64,000 nt of DNA from Takakia lepidozioides (taxonomy: Eukaryota; Streptophyta; Takakiopsida; Takakiales; Takakiaceae): assembly GCA_030704615.1 (NCBI GenBank), contig CM060734.1, forward strand, positions 2,664,001 through 2,728,000, given 5' to 3'. This document shows, one piece after another, positions 45,533-56,752 of this stretch. The notes beneath the pieces are model-generated. The model had not been told where the DNA came from, did no database searches, and saw only the letters and a list, made by a program, of their open reading frames with translations. The stretch's first letter is position 1; the number at the start of each line of letters is the position of its first letter. The position numbers were made by a program, and so were the translations under genes.

Positions 45533-48107
45533 TTAACCGGTCTCGGACCTGTCACGTTGCAGAAGAGTACGGACTTCACCAGGTGATAGCGTGGCCTGGT
45601 GAATGTATTGGTCTCTTTTGGGGTCACAACACATCCTGTGCACAAAAAATGTAGTATAGGTGCTTGCATGGAACCCACTTCCCCTTCCTTCCCAGGCTGC
45701 CCTCACGCATGAAAACAAAATCCGGACAAGTGCATTCCGGGCACGTGCCAATCGTAACCTGATACGCCTTATCCTGAAGAAGCGAGCCCGAAGTGACCAT
45801 TGTGTAGACACGACCAAATCCGGCGCGGGGGGGGGGGGGGGCTTCCATGGTAGATGTCACCCTTGCCTACAAGATTCTGGCTGACTCAACCTTGCAGTCG
45901 TGTTCCGCACCTGACTGCACACGCCGCACAGTCTTCCCATTCCTTTTGGTGGGGTGAGAATCAACCGAAGGTGGGACCCCTGCAAACGAAGTGAAAGTGG
46001 ATGCAGGGCCAGTTGTAGGAAGAATTGGACAGCGTGCCAGTCGGAATCCGTGGTCCTCCAACATGGCAATCTCCAGTGTTGAGAGGGAGGTTCCCATCTT
46101 CACTGGCCAGACAGTTGGTGGGGGCGGCTTCATTGTCACGGACTCCCGCACAGTTCCCTTCACACAGATCTCAATATCATCAGGGCAGAACCAGAATTTA
46201 TGAACTTTGGACTCTTTTGCCATATAAGGTCTAATCAAACCTGTGAATACAGGAGCAGGAGTTCCACGAGAGCCTTTGCTGATTTGGATTTTGCATTTTG
46301 CATAAGTCTTTGCCCGGATTGCAGTACATTTCACCTTCGAACTGCTCGGAGCACGATCGATGTGCCAGTCGCTATCATCACAGTCAGTCTCCTGCACAGG
46401 CAGATCCACGTCCGAGGAACCACCTGGAACCGGCAAGGTGACAGGCGATTGGGAGGGCTCCCATGAAGAAGACGCTACACCAAATGTCTCACCGCTTGAA
46501 CCTCCCTGCATTGGAGACAATCGGGGCACGGAGAAATTCATCTGTCGTGGCGATGGGAATCCCTATCTGCACCTGGAGGGGTGTCAAGCTTGCGTTTACA
46601 TGTTCCAAAACCTCTCCTCCCCTTTCAAGTGAGGAACCCTTGATTGCAGTGGAGACCCCACTGTGCACTTGTTGAGTGCATGTGCCATCTTACTCGGATC
46701 ACCCGATCTCTTGGCGGCCCTCAGCATCAATTCAATGGTGTCTGGGCCTTTCCCTCCTGGGCCCGTCCCCTTAGAAAATCTTGATATCTGGTTTGTTGGC
46801 AAAGTGCTCGAACCATATCGTCCATTGTGGCAGCACACAAATCCCTGCCTGTTTTCCCGGACTACGCCTTCCAGACATTGTGTACCGATTCCGCCAAATT
46901 GCAGGATGGCATGTCCGCCATATCTTCAAGTGACATGTCCTTCAAAACAACACCAAACAATGAATGTATGGAAGTGGAACTGCTGCACAGAAGCAGAAGG
47001 TGAAGAATTGCAACAACAGCAATCGTTCAATGTGGTTGAAGAGAGCTCACCGTTGTCATGAAAGCTCCCCATTGTCTGTAGCGGAAATGCCAGAAGACAA
47101 TCCAATCATCCAATTCTTTCTGGAAGTCTTCACTTGCAGCCCTAGATGACACCCACCAAGCCCTGATCACGGCGTACCTGCTATCAGCCTCAGCCAGAGT
47201 TTTGGCGTTCTTGTACAGATGACACAGCCTCCTATGCTCTGTTTGCAGATCAGGTCGTATGCACCTCTTTGTGTGCTTCTCCAAAGATTGAGTCCAGTGG
47301 AAAAGGCAAGTGCGCTCCCTGTTGGCCATTGGCATCTTCGGATCCCCCGAACCGAAAACTCGCCTAACCGCATTCCAGTTTGTCTGCGCACTATCAGCCA
47401 TGAACCCTGCGAAATTTGTGTCCGCAACACCATTGGCCCTCATGACAGATTTCAAGCAGTTCCACATTATCATTTGAGACTCCGTGTCCTCAGACTGCAT
47501 GTCACATATGGCAATGGACATGAGGAGCTGATAGACTAGATCATAGAGATGGCATGCCATGGTCGTCCAATTCTTTACTCGTTTGCAGTGGTCAAACATC
47601 AACCACGCCTTCGCCAAATCTCCACCAGGCTGCATACGCTCGACAAGGGTGACACCGCTCCCCTGACCAACTGTAGACATTTTGAACAAGTACACCTTGG
47701 TCGATCCTTGTCCTAGGAAGACACTATCCTGAATGAAGTCGTACCAACTTCGACGTTTCAGGTCCAGAATGTTGTCCATGCAACCTCTGTTACCCAGACC
47801 CATTCTCAATGCATTCACTGCTTCAAGCGAACTCCCTTCCAGTTTCACACAGGACTGATCTTCCCCCGTCAGGATGTGCTTGATAGGAAATGTTTTGCTG
47901 GCGGCAAACGCAATCGCAGACGGTTTTGCAAAGGGAGTGTTGTAGAATTCCTCCGTCAGAAGGGCCTTTGAAACGTCGATGCTTTCTCTACATCCCCCTT
48001 TCGACAGTGGATGCTCATGACTTCCAATATGTATGTAGCCACGGGTCATCGTCTTGCAGTGGTGTGTCACATAATATGTCACGCACCTCACTTCGGTAAA
48101 CCCCCCC
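45533..48107 (-). pseudogene. MULE-like transposase, left copy
   Basis: Minus-strand pieces in order: 47027-48100 (zinc-finger end GYIHIGSHEHPL with HXH; LKRRSWYDFIQDSVFLGQG; FAGFMADSAQTNWNAV, a catalytic-Asp region of MULE type; RTCLFHWTQSLEKHT, the C..H pair; WIVFWHFRYRQWG), 45867-46541 (Pro/Ser-rich linker, then KSKVHKFWFCPDDIEI) and 45540-45860 (CPECTCPDF ... WVPCKHLYYI, a SWIM finger CXC...CXH). This WRKY/GCM1-like finger, MULE core and SWIM order is that of MULE/FAR1-type proteins, which cut and paste DNA in the nucleus. Frames shift several times, so it is inactive. At its 5' end it breaks at a C-run (48096-48110), where the gypsy LTR begins. Its right-hand relative is at 63.2-64.0 kb. 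Confidence 0.75.
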
Positions 48108-49676
48108 CCCCCTCAAGTTATAGATACTCGCTTGATGCGCGCGCCTAACTCCCAACCTGGCCGCCGGGCCAACTTGGAGCTTCGGCTGCTCACCGGGGCA
48201 TAATGGTCCCCCTTTGATCTCCCAAAGAACCCTCCAACGATTTGGAACCAGCGGAATTCCCTTTGGTAGTTGGCAATCCGGAACAGCTCCCCACTCTTTG
48301 GTCGCTTTCCGGCTCGCTCGCTTACTCACTAGTTTTTGGTCACCAACGGGCTTGCACCGTTCTCGGGGTTACTACTCCCTATATATACTTCTGTAGCTAT
48401 CCGCGGGGGTTTCACAAACAACCATGCCATTTTATGGCGAACCACCACGAACACCCTCGACTCCCAGTGATGAGTCACAGTGAGTCTTGGCCCACCCACC
48501 ACGGCCCCTATGGACCGTGATGAGTCCCAAGACTCCCCACAACTCCCACCACGAGGTCTCCGCCCCAGGGTGAGTCCTAAGCCACCCCCACTAAGTCCCG
48601 CTAAGCTACCACCACCCCTTGTGGAGCCACCCCCACCACAACCCGGTGTGCGGGGCTCCACCTAGTGAGCGCCTCCGCCTCCTTGAGTGCCTTGGGCACT
48701 CAAGGTGCTTCAGCCCCCCATACCTATCACTGCCACTGCCCCCACCACAGGGGCAGCCCCTCTTGTGTCCCGACCCCCTTCCCTCAAGGCAAAGGGCCGC
48801 GACACACACCCCTACCAACAGGGAGTCGATGTCCTCATCGGCTTGTCCATTTTGAGGAAACGAACATCCACGTTGTGGCGTCCCACATCAAGGAGTTTGT
48901 TTCCGTACCATGGCGTCCCATGGCAAAGAACCAAACCCCACACTTGACTCTACTCTCCACTAGCTAGTTCGGCCGACTTCCTCCAAGTCCCGGCCAAGGG
49001 TGGAACCTCTCAAGCTCCTCCCAGTGCACTCTTCTTGGCCTACTTCAAGGCCAAGGAACGATCCTCCCCGAGGATCGAATCGCCTTACTGCAACAACATT
49101 GCTTGCAACTGCTCATGATGCCGCTTTTGGCATCACCTTGAGCAAGGGTTCACCTCGAACCCTCTTTGACTAGGAAGATAACCTTGAACCAACCGCGCAC
49201 CCCAATCACTACAATTGGGTCCGCCTTGGAATGTTGGCCTGAGGTACGGGAACACGCCGAAGCCGCACTACGACTTCGTCCCGAGGCTACACGATTATAG
49301 TACGTGAACGGAAGCACGTAGCTTCCGCGTTAGCCCGCACTACAAAGCAACCCCCTCGGTAGCGCAGTTATAGTATGCGCACGCGTCAGGTGCGCACTAG
49401 CACGTGAACTCCTAAAAAAGGCGCAAGTTTCCTTGCCCCTTGGATGGGAATCACCCGATTTTGGCACTGCGCAAACACACGATTAACCCAATTTACCTCT
49501 CCCACTTTTGTAAGCTAGCATGCATTCTACACACTAGCCAACCACACCATGCATCACCATTCCAAACAAAATAGGAAGCACAACATTTGGAACCCATTTC
49601 CTTTATAACAAATTTTTGTACAATACAAGTTTTTGCAATCGGATTCCTAAGCTAGCTAAACCGGGCTAAGCATGCA
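48108..49676 (-). repeat. LTR of the minus-strand gypsy element
   Basis: The inner edge is set by a polypurine tract (minus strand GGGGGAGGAAA, 49677-49688) followed by TGCATGCTTAGCC, a proper LTR start. A TATA-like TATATATA (48380-48388) in minus orientation would place transcription start about 30 bp further left. The outer edge near 48110 is only approximate, as the other LTR is not in the window. CCNCC-rich middle part (48480-48850). No open frame of note. Confidence 0.6.
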
Positions 49677-52090
49677 TTTCCTCCCCCACGCTCCAAGGTT
49701 GATGTCCCCATCAACGCTTCTTCCGCTTTTGAGGTCGCCCTTCGAAAACTGCAACCGCCTCGGATGCGTTTCCCATTTGAGGCACGCACCCAAGATGCCT
49801 CCACATGATGATAGCCCTTCCATTTGACGAGATACTCCGTTTCTCAGTTCTTGAACCTCCTCGACTTAAGTACTGCCTCCACCTCGTACTCAGGTTCATT
49901 TTCATGATCCAACAGCACAGGTGGCGGACGCAACACTTGATGCCGATTCGGACGCGCTTCATCTTTGAAGTAAGGCTTCAAAAGGGAGACGTGGAATACT
50001 GGATGCACCTTGTTGTTTGTCGGCAGCTCCAAATCATTAACATCCTCATTCATAACCTTCCGGATGCGAAAGGGTCCGGCATACGGAGGTACGAACTTTG
50101 GATTCACTTCCGGAGGTAGTCGGAAATTCTTGATGTTCAACCAGACCTCCGTGCCTGCCTCAAACTTCACTTCCCTCCGCTTCCGATTCGCATGCCTTTC
50201 ATACCGTTTCCTAGCTTTGGCAATGTTGTACTTTGCGAGCTTCAACAATCGCTCGCGTTCTTCCAGTACCGCCGCTATTGCCGGTTCCTCAACGTCCTGG
50301 GCGGCCCAACTTGTCGGCACCAGAGGTGCTTTTCCATAGACCAATACAAAAGGGGAAACTCCCGTTGCGGAGTATTCTGTGTTATTATAACAGAACTCTG
50401 CTGCGTCTAAGTGTTCCACCCAGTCTGTTTGGTCTGCCGACACGTAATTCCGCAAGATCTGCTTCACTACGGAATTCACTCTTTCTGTTTGGCCGTCGGT
50501 CGTAGGTCGGAAGGCGGTGCTCATCTTCAGCCTCGTTCCCATCTTCTTCCAAAGTGCCCTCCAAAATTTACTCGTAAACTTTGGATCGCGGTCCGAGACA
50601 ATATCCTTCGGGACTCCATGATGCTTTAAGACGTGGGCGAAGTAAAGTCGTCATGTTTCCTGCGCCGTTGTCGTCTCCTTGGTGGGGATGAAATGGCCCA
50701 TTTTACTGAACCTATCCACCACCACCATGATTGCATCGAATCCTTTTGACAGTGGCATAGCAGTCATGAAATCCATCGAGACGCTTTCCCAAGTCCCCTC
50801 TGGAATCGGCAAGGGTTGTAACAGCCCCACTTGCTTTTTGTACTCGCTCCGGTTTTGTTGGCATGTGGTGCATGTCTTGACATACTCCTCTGCCTCCTCC
50901 CTCAGTTTGGGCCAGAAATACTCTTTTTTCAAGAGTGCCGCAGTGCGCTTGGCTCTGTCGTGGCCCGCAAGCGGGCTATCATGGCATTCTCTCAAGAGGC
51001 TATCTCTGATCCCTCCCTTCGGCACGTGGAGACGCTTTTGCTTATACCGGAGCAGTCCATTTTGCAAGTGGAACTGCGATTTAACCCCCATCCTCAAGTC
51101 CTGCATCACGGACTTCGCCAACTCATCCTTTCGGCAAGCCTTCCGGATCTTCCTTTGGAGCGCCGTCTCGCCCCTGTACACCAACATGAGCTGCTGCTTT
51201 CTACTTAAAGCATCGGCCACCACGTTGTCCCGTCCCGGTTTGTACTGGATATCCACGTCGAACACCGCCAAAGTATCTTGCCACCTAAGTTGTTTTGGGG
51301 ACAACTTGGGCTGCGTGGCAAAATATTTCACCGTGACATTGTCCGCGAACACCTTCACTGGGTTGGAACCAACATAGTGGCGCCAAAGCTCAAGACAGTG
51401 CACCACCGCTTTCATCTCTTTCTCGTGCGTCGGCCACCGTCGCTCCACTTCAGTCAGTTTCTTACTTTCGTAAGCCACTAGACGTCCATCTTGCATCAGT
51501 ACACCCCCAATCGCAAAGTCCGACGCATCTGTATGAATCTCGAACGGACGATCGAACTCCGGGATTTTCAAGACTGGAGCTTCCGCCATCCGCTGCTTCA
51601 ATTCAGCAAAAACTTGGCCACAAAAGGTGTTCCATGCCCAGACTTTGGATTTATACAAAAGGTCTGACAGCGGCTCCGCGATCTTGGCGAAATTTCTCAC
51701 ATACTTCCGGTAATAGGAGGCGAGTCCTAGGAAGGATCGCACTCCCGGGACCGAAGTCGGAGGCTCCCAGTCCAAGATTGCCCTCACCTTCCTGTCATCC
51801 ATTCTGATCCCATCCTGTGTAATCACATGCCCCAAGAACTCCACTTTTGTGACCCCGAATTCGCACTTTGAAGCTTTGGCATACAGCTTCCCTTCCCGCA
51901 ATTTCTAGAACACCCTTTTGAGGTGCTCCAGGTGCTCCTTCTTTGTTTTCGAATACACCAAGATGTCGTCGATGTACACGATCACAAAGTCAACCAACCA
52001 CTCCTGGAAAAGGCTGTTCATCAGCGTGCTAAAGGTCGCGGGAGCTAGGCTTGCCCAGCTAGAGCAATGTCTTGTTACCATGGCCACTAC
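49677..52090 (-). pseudogene. Ty3/gypsy chromodomain retrotransposon, pol 3' part
   Basis: Minus strand: 51905-52087 RT end (VIVYIDDILVYSKTKKEHLE, the YIDD box); stop; 50651-51901 RT tail, RNase H (FEIHTDASDFAIGGVLMQDG, LSRK) and integrase zinc domain (HDSPLAGHDRAKR, CTTCQQNR) to the core (SMDFMTAMPLSKGFDAI); a TGA/frameshift gap near 50640; 49844-50542 integrase (RPTTDGQTERVN) and C-terminus (VHPVFHVSLLKPYF); then a chromodomain (VEAVLKSRRFKN, TGA, ETEYLVKWKGYHHVEASWV) at about 49760-49870. Chromodomains steer integration to methylated histone. The stop inside is CGA-compatible. 5' part lost at about 52090, where the next element begins. Confidence 0.9.
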
Positions 52091-53281
52091 TCATGTTATG
52101 CCAGCTCCATGGCTTGAGGTTCAAGCCCCACCTGCACAACCTCTTATGCCTAGGGAAGACCAGATTGGTATGGGCTTCATGTGTGGAGCTGCACTTGTAG
52201 GACCATTGTTGTGGACTCTGCAGCTGCTGTCACTCGAGCAGCAACGCGTGCTCCTGAGCCAAGAGGAGCGGATGTGGATTTTGATCCACAAAGAGGGGAA
52301 ACAAGTCGGCAGACAAGGCTTCCACAGTCTTTCACATTGGCTGAGACAGTGCCAACTATGCCATCGATGGCACCCGCTTGCCCAAGTGTGTCAGAGGTAG
52401 AGCCACGAGTGCCATTGGGGAGAGTTGGTATGGCTCGGGAAATGCCAGTGGGTGGTACTACAAAGCAAGGTGCAGCCAGTACATTGTTGGGGGCGGCTAC
52501 GGCAATTTGCCAAGCTTCATTGTTTTCTGCCACGACAATTGCAATGTCGGGGATGTGGCCAGCTGCAGTGTTTAGACTGGCAGCTGCACTCTGTGAGAGT
52601 GGTGATGCATCGGCACTATCTGCGGGGATAGCAGATAAGATGCAATGCATGAATGCCCTAGATTCAAGGGTGAAGATAGCCACAACTGCGCCATGGCAAG
52701 CGGCAGCTGCAAGGTTGCAGGAGTTGCTAGCTATGCTAGCCATTGAGCGCAGTATGGTGACTCCTGGGGTAGTCCAGGTGGACAATTAGGACGGTGTGTT
52801 TCAGTTGGGTGGCCCAGCCGGGGGGAGGTATAGGCCACTGCGAGTCTTGTTGGACTCAGGAGCACAGCCATTGATGTTGGGAAGAGCAGCAATTGTAGGC
52901 TTGGGTCTTACAGAGGCGGATTTGGAGCCTTGCCCTTTCCAAATTCAAACATCTTTGGGTGGTTCAGAGAAGGCACGAGGGATTACACGCCATGAGCTCT
53001 TCATTCGATTGCAGCCGGATCATCCTACGGACGGCTCAGTCATGAGAGCTAAAGCCATTGTTACGGACGCAATGTCCTATGATGTGCTTGTTGGTGGGGC
53101 TGTGTTGTACCCCATGGGATTTACTTTGGACTTTTGGGAGGAAACGGCATCCTACAGGCCAGAATGGCAGTCAGGAGATGGCCGACGTGCACTGCTCCCA
53201 GTGCGGTTTATTGGGAATGTAGCGGTGGATCATAGGAACATGATGCCCACATTGGTTGCATTCTCAGGGGTGGTGGCTTAG
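52091..53281 (+). pseudogene. gag-protease region of plus-strand gypsy element
   Basis: One frame from 52181 through TAG at 52787-52789 to 53281. The first part is an Ala-rich, motif-poor gag-like region (AATRAPEPRGADVDFDPQRG). After the stop, RPLRVLLDSGAQPLMLGRAA carries the aspartic-protease DSGA box, with a second conserved block (YDVLVGGAVLYPMGFTLDFW). Retroviral-type proteases work as dimers to process Gag-Pol. An upstream alternative frame (52080-52400) opens with MATTHVMPAPW and suggests an early frameshift. The 5' LTR is missing; the element is cut at its left end by the oppositely oriented gypsy element. Confidence 0.75.
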
Positions 53282-53346
53282 GGTGGTGAGCTCTTTGAGG
53301 GAATAGCCATGCAGATGATAGGCCATCACCTGATGAAGACAAACAA

Positions 53347-53601
53347 TTGGCATACAAGGCTGATTTGCTTCCTCATGTGCCTGTGCATATTCCACTGTGG
53401 GGTACGGTTGGGAACTTGCATCGAGTAGCAGGCGAGTGTGTGCACCAAGCATGGCAGGAGGCATTTCCATTGGTGAGTGAGGGGAGTTCAATGACATCAC
53501 CCGGACCTCCTGAGTTAGCTCCTTTGGACACAGTGCCCATTACCTGGCAACCACCTGACTCAGGGATTTGTTTGCTAGACTTGTTTGGAGGCATGAGCTA
53601 G
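53347..53601 (+). pseudogene. Methyltransferase motif I remnant in gypsy pol
   Basis: In the frame after protease: linker ECVHQAWQEAFPLV then ITWQPPDSGICLLDLFGGMS and TAG at 53599-53601. The block LLDLFGGMS resembles motif I (DLFxGxG), the S-adenosylmethionine loop of C5-cytosine methyltransferases; plant and algal gypsy elements with such domains show a very similar start after protease. The rest of the domain (PC motif and beyond), all RT and the front of RNase H are missing: from 53602 to about 53938 there is an unrelated CCCC-rich filler. Only the fold start is left, so the identification is an inference. Confidence 0.5.
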
Positions 53602-53938
53602 TATTCCCCCAGTATTCCCCTTGTATTCCCCTTAGGAATAGCCATTTCCCCCTCATAGAGTAGTTCATTTCCCCCTAGGTTTTAGCCACTTCCCCCTCTA
53701 TTTCCTTGAGGTTTAGCCTTACCAAGCTAGGGTTTGTGCTCCTTGGGGCTCTATGCTTAATCCCCTCAATCATCCATGAATTCTATGGGGTACCAAGGCA
53801 AATTCCCTTGATCTTCTTCACCTTAAGCTACTCAAGTTTGTCTCCAACTCAACTAGCAATGCATTGGCCACACACAACAAGCTCAATTTCTCATTGGAAC
53901 TCCAAATCAAGCTTGTACCTCCTTTGGCAAGCCACCAA
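53602..53938. other. Filler replacing methyltransferase/RT
   Basis: Repeated TTCCCCC/TTCCCCTT words (53605-53700), then AT-rich sequence with no reading frame in phase. It occupies the place where about 2 kb of pol should be, so it marks a deletion with inserted sequence. Confidence 0.6.
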
Positions 53939-55735
53939 GATCACCAACCATTGAAGTGGTTGATGGAGTCAGACAAGTTTACAGGGAAGCTTGCACGGTG
54001 GGCACTTATGCTTCAAGAGTACGACTTCCAGGTGGTGCATCGAGCCGGTATTGTCAATCGGGATGCAGATGGATTGAGTCGTAATCCATGCACGAGCGAG
54101 CATGATGATACTGGAGCTCGGTGGCATGGTGAGACAGATGAGGAGATGGTGCCAGGATGGCATGCATTTGCCTTTTTGTGCATCCTAGCAATGGGAGCTC
54201 AAGCTAGTCCATCCCATAGCATTGGTCAAGTAGATGGTGTGCATGACGATCCGGAGATCAGTGAGGAGCTTGGTGGTGCTAAGGATGTGCATGAAGATGC
54301 AGTAGTGTTGGCCTACCTTCGTACATGAGAGACAACAGCCAGTGTGACTGCTAAGGAAAGAGATCGGATCCTACAACGAGCCAAGAGGTTCAAGTGGGAA
54401 GGGACTCACCTACTCCGGGTATGGGAGGATGGACGAGTGAGGATTGTGCCTAATCCAACACAACGAGCGCGATTGGTATGCCATGCCCATGAGGAGTTGG
54501 GACATTTTGGGGTGCGGCGCACTCATAGTTTGCTGCAAGGGCAGTATTGGTGGCGGGGCATGCACACGGATGTGCAACAGTTAGTGGCAAGGTGCATGGT
54601 GTGTGATAGAGTGCGGGCTTCTTTCAACGCCCCTACTCCACAATTGCATCCTTTACCCATTATGGGTTTGGGCTATCGTTGGAGTCTTGACTTCGCAGGC
54701 CCATTGCCACTGACGATTCGCCATAACAAGTATGTGTTGGTGATGGTGGAACACTTCTCCAAATGGATTGAACTGGTGGCATTGCCTGACAAGGCAAGTG
54801 AGGGGGCTGCGTATGCATTCTTAGATCGAGTGCTTAGCCATTTTGGTGCTCCAGCCGAGGTACTCACGGACCAGGGGAGAGAATTCTTGGGGGAGTTTCA
54901 GGCTTTGTGTGAGCAAGCCTTGATAGATCACCGCACTACTTCTCGGGATCATCCCGAGGCTGATGGCTTGGCGGAGAGAGTTGTTCAGACAGTCAAGAGA
55001 GGTTTGCGCAAGTACGGTTTGCAGAAGGGACACCTAGGAGATTGGGACCTTCAGCTGCCTTGGCTAGCTATGGGCTATAGGTTCAGCAAACAAGCTTCAC
55101 TTGCCTCATTCTCACCTTATTTCCTTCTCTTTGCCCGAGAGCCAGATTTGCCTGCATCTATTCGCAGGGAGACTGCAGTAGTCCTCAACCTTGATGATCC
55201 GGATGTGTGGACACAAGCATGTGCCCAGCGGGCAGAGTTGTTCAAGATAGTCATGCCTATGGCTTTTGAGAACCTTGCTATTGCCCAACACCGAGACACA
55301 TTGAGGTATGCCACTGTACGTGGAGGGGGATATCGGCCAGATGTTTGGCGTTTCCACCCTGGGGACTATGTGTATCTGCAGCAGACAACGCCTACGACTT
55401 TGGATGTCACAGCAGGGCGTGTGATTCTAAGGGTCCGAGAGGTGTTGCCTTCAGGAGAGTTGATTCTGGAGGGTCGAGATGGCATGGTATGGAAGGACCA
55501 TGTGCGCAATTGTGCGCCATGTTACCTTCCACATGTGGATGGGAGGATAGATCCCAACCTTGCAGTGGTACCTGCAGGGTTGCGTTGCATGCTATGTGGG
55601 CATGCCGGTGGTGCCGTAACCATGCTGGTGTGTGACAAATGCTCAAGGGGGTGGCACATGGGATGCTTGACACCGCCACTTGAGGAGGTTCCTAGTGGAG
55701 AATGGTTGTGTCCACGATGCCTTGGACATAGGTAG
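53939..55735 (+). pseudogene. RNase H end and integrase with C-terminal PHD finger
   Basis: 53939-54328: DHQPLKWLMESDKFTGKLAR and VVHRAGIVNRDADGLSRNP, the RNase H C-terminus, with TGA 54326-54328. 54344-55735: integrase of 463 codons with HHCC domain (HAHEELGHFGVRRTHSLL, ARCMVCDRVR), DDE core (RWSLDFAGPLPL; VLTDQGREFLGEF; HPEADGLAERVVQ), a GPY-like C-terminus (FHPGDYVYLQQ, VTAGRVILRVREV) and a PHD finger at residues about 410-460: CMLC, CDKCSRGWHMGCLTPPLEEV, WLCPRC (C4HC3 complete). Integrase alone looks intact. PHD fingers read the histone H3 tail, so it may direct integration. Lineage: a non-chromovirus gypsy. Confidence 0.85.
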
Positions 55736-55992
55736 TGGGCATGACAATGGTGAGGTGGACAAGTGATCCAAGGTCTAGCTAGTGGGGCTTCAATGCCATG
55801 GATACTCAACTGAAGATCATGGATTGCATAAAGGCGACTAACGATGGGGCTACGTTTGCACCCGACATCTTGATCTATCGTCTTTAGGTGTTGGGACTTG
55901 TGCAATTGAAGACCAAGCGATGATCTTATTGAGATGGATACTTGTCAGCTATCTGGTGTTAGAGGGACCTAAGTACTAGCTAGGGGGGCGAT

Positions 55993-56434
55993 TGTGACAT
56001 AGTTTTCTAGGATTGTGTGCTTAGAATGTATGGTGGATAGCGATGTATGTTGTGGCACGATGCTTAGGTGCACGTTTTAGTCATGGTTAACTAGAATTAC
56101 CTACTTCTAGTTAACTAGGAAATTTTGGATATTTATATTTGTATTTTGTGTGTTGGGACTTCATTTGGTCTCACATGCCAAATGAGGTGTCAAACCTCAC
56201 TTGGGACATGGGGATGGGTTTTCCCCTTGTGAGCGTTGAGGAGGGCTCATCTTCTTGTAGTTGAGCCTCCATGAGCCTCTCCCACCTCCATAGCTCTAGG
56301 TATTGATAAGGAATGTGGTGAGGGCTTTGTAGGGTGGATTCTCTTAGCAAAGGTGCCCTTGGCTTGACTTAGTTTATGTGATTGAGTGGATTCATGAGTG
56401 GAGTGTTTCCCTTGTGTTCACCTTCATTATCTAT
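55993..56434 (+). repeat. 3' LTR of plus-strand gypsy element
   Basis: A polypurine tract (CTAGGGGGGCGAT, about 55980-55992) precedes TGTGACATAGTTTTCTAGG, the LTR start. A second copy of the same start (TATGGCATAGCTTTCTAGG) at 56435 continues for about 85 bp (TTGTGTGCTTAGAATGTATG, GTATGTTGTGGCAC) and then stops, so the LTR is about 440 bp and is followed by a partial second LTR (56435-56516). Confidence 0.65.
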
Positions 56435-56516
56435 TATGGCATAGCTTTCTAGGATTGTGTGCTTAGAATGTATGGTGGACAACGATGTATGTTGTGGCAC
56501 AATGCTTAGGTGCATG

Positions 56517-56752
56517 ACAAGTGGATCAACTGTGGAATCAACAAGTCTGCCTGCTTGACGTAATTTGAATTTTGAATGTTCCTTTACGAAGCAGAATGCC
56601 TGAAAGATAAGAGTCTGCAAATAAGGAAATGAGAACGTGAGAGGTGGCCTACATGTACATGGGCAATTTCGGCGCAAAAATTGGCAGAACAGAGGAATAC
56701 CGCAGCATACCTTGTGACCCTCGTTGACAAGACCCTGCGTGTTGATGCAAGT
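56517..56752. other. Edge of the right MULE-like unit
   Basis: No gene. Holds the leftmost copy of the palindrome family (56664-56684, TTTCGGCGCAAAAA form). Sequence to the left belongs to the gypsy LTR, so the unit's left edge lies in this stretch. Confidence 0.4.

Noticed and set aside
53347-53601. A host DNA methyltransferase exon
   Set aside because: It is in line with gypsy protease and integrase on the same strand and is followed by a deletion, so it belongs to the retroelement.
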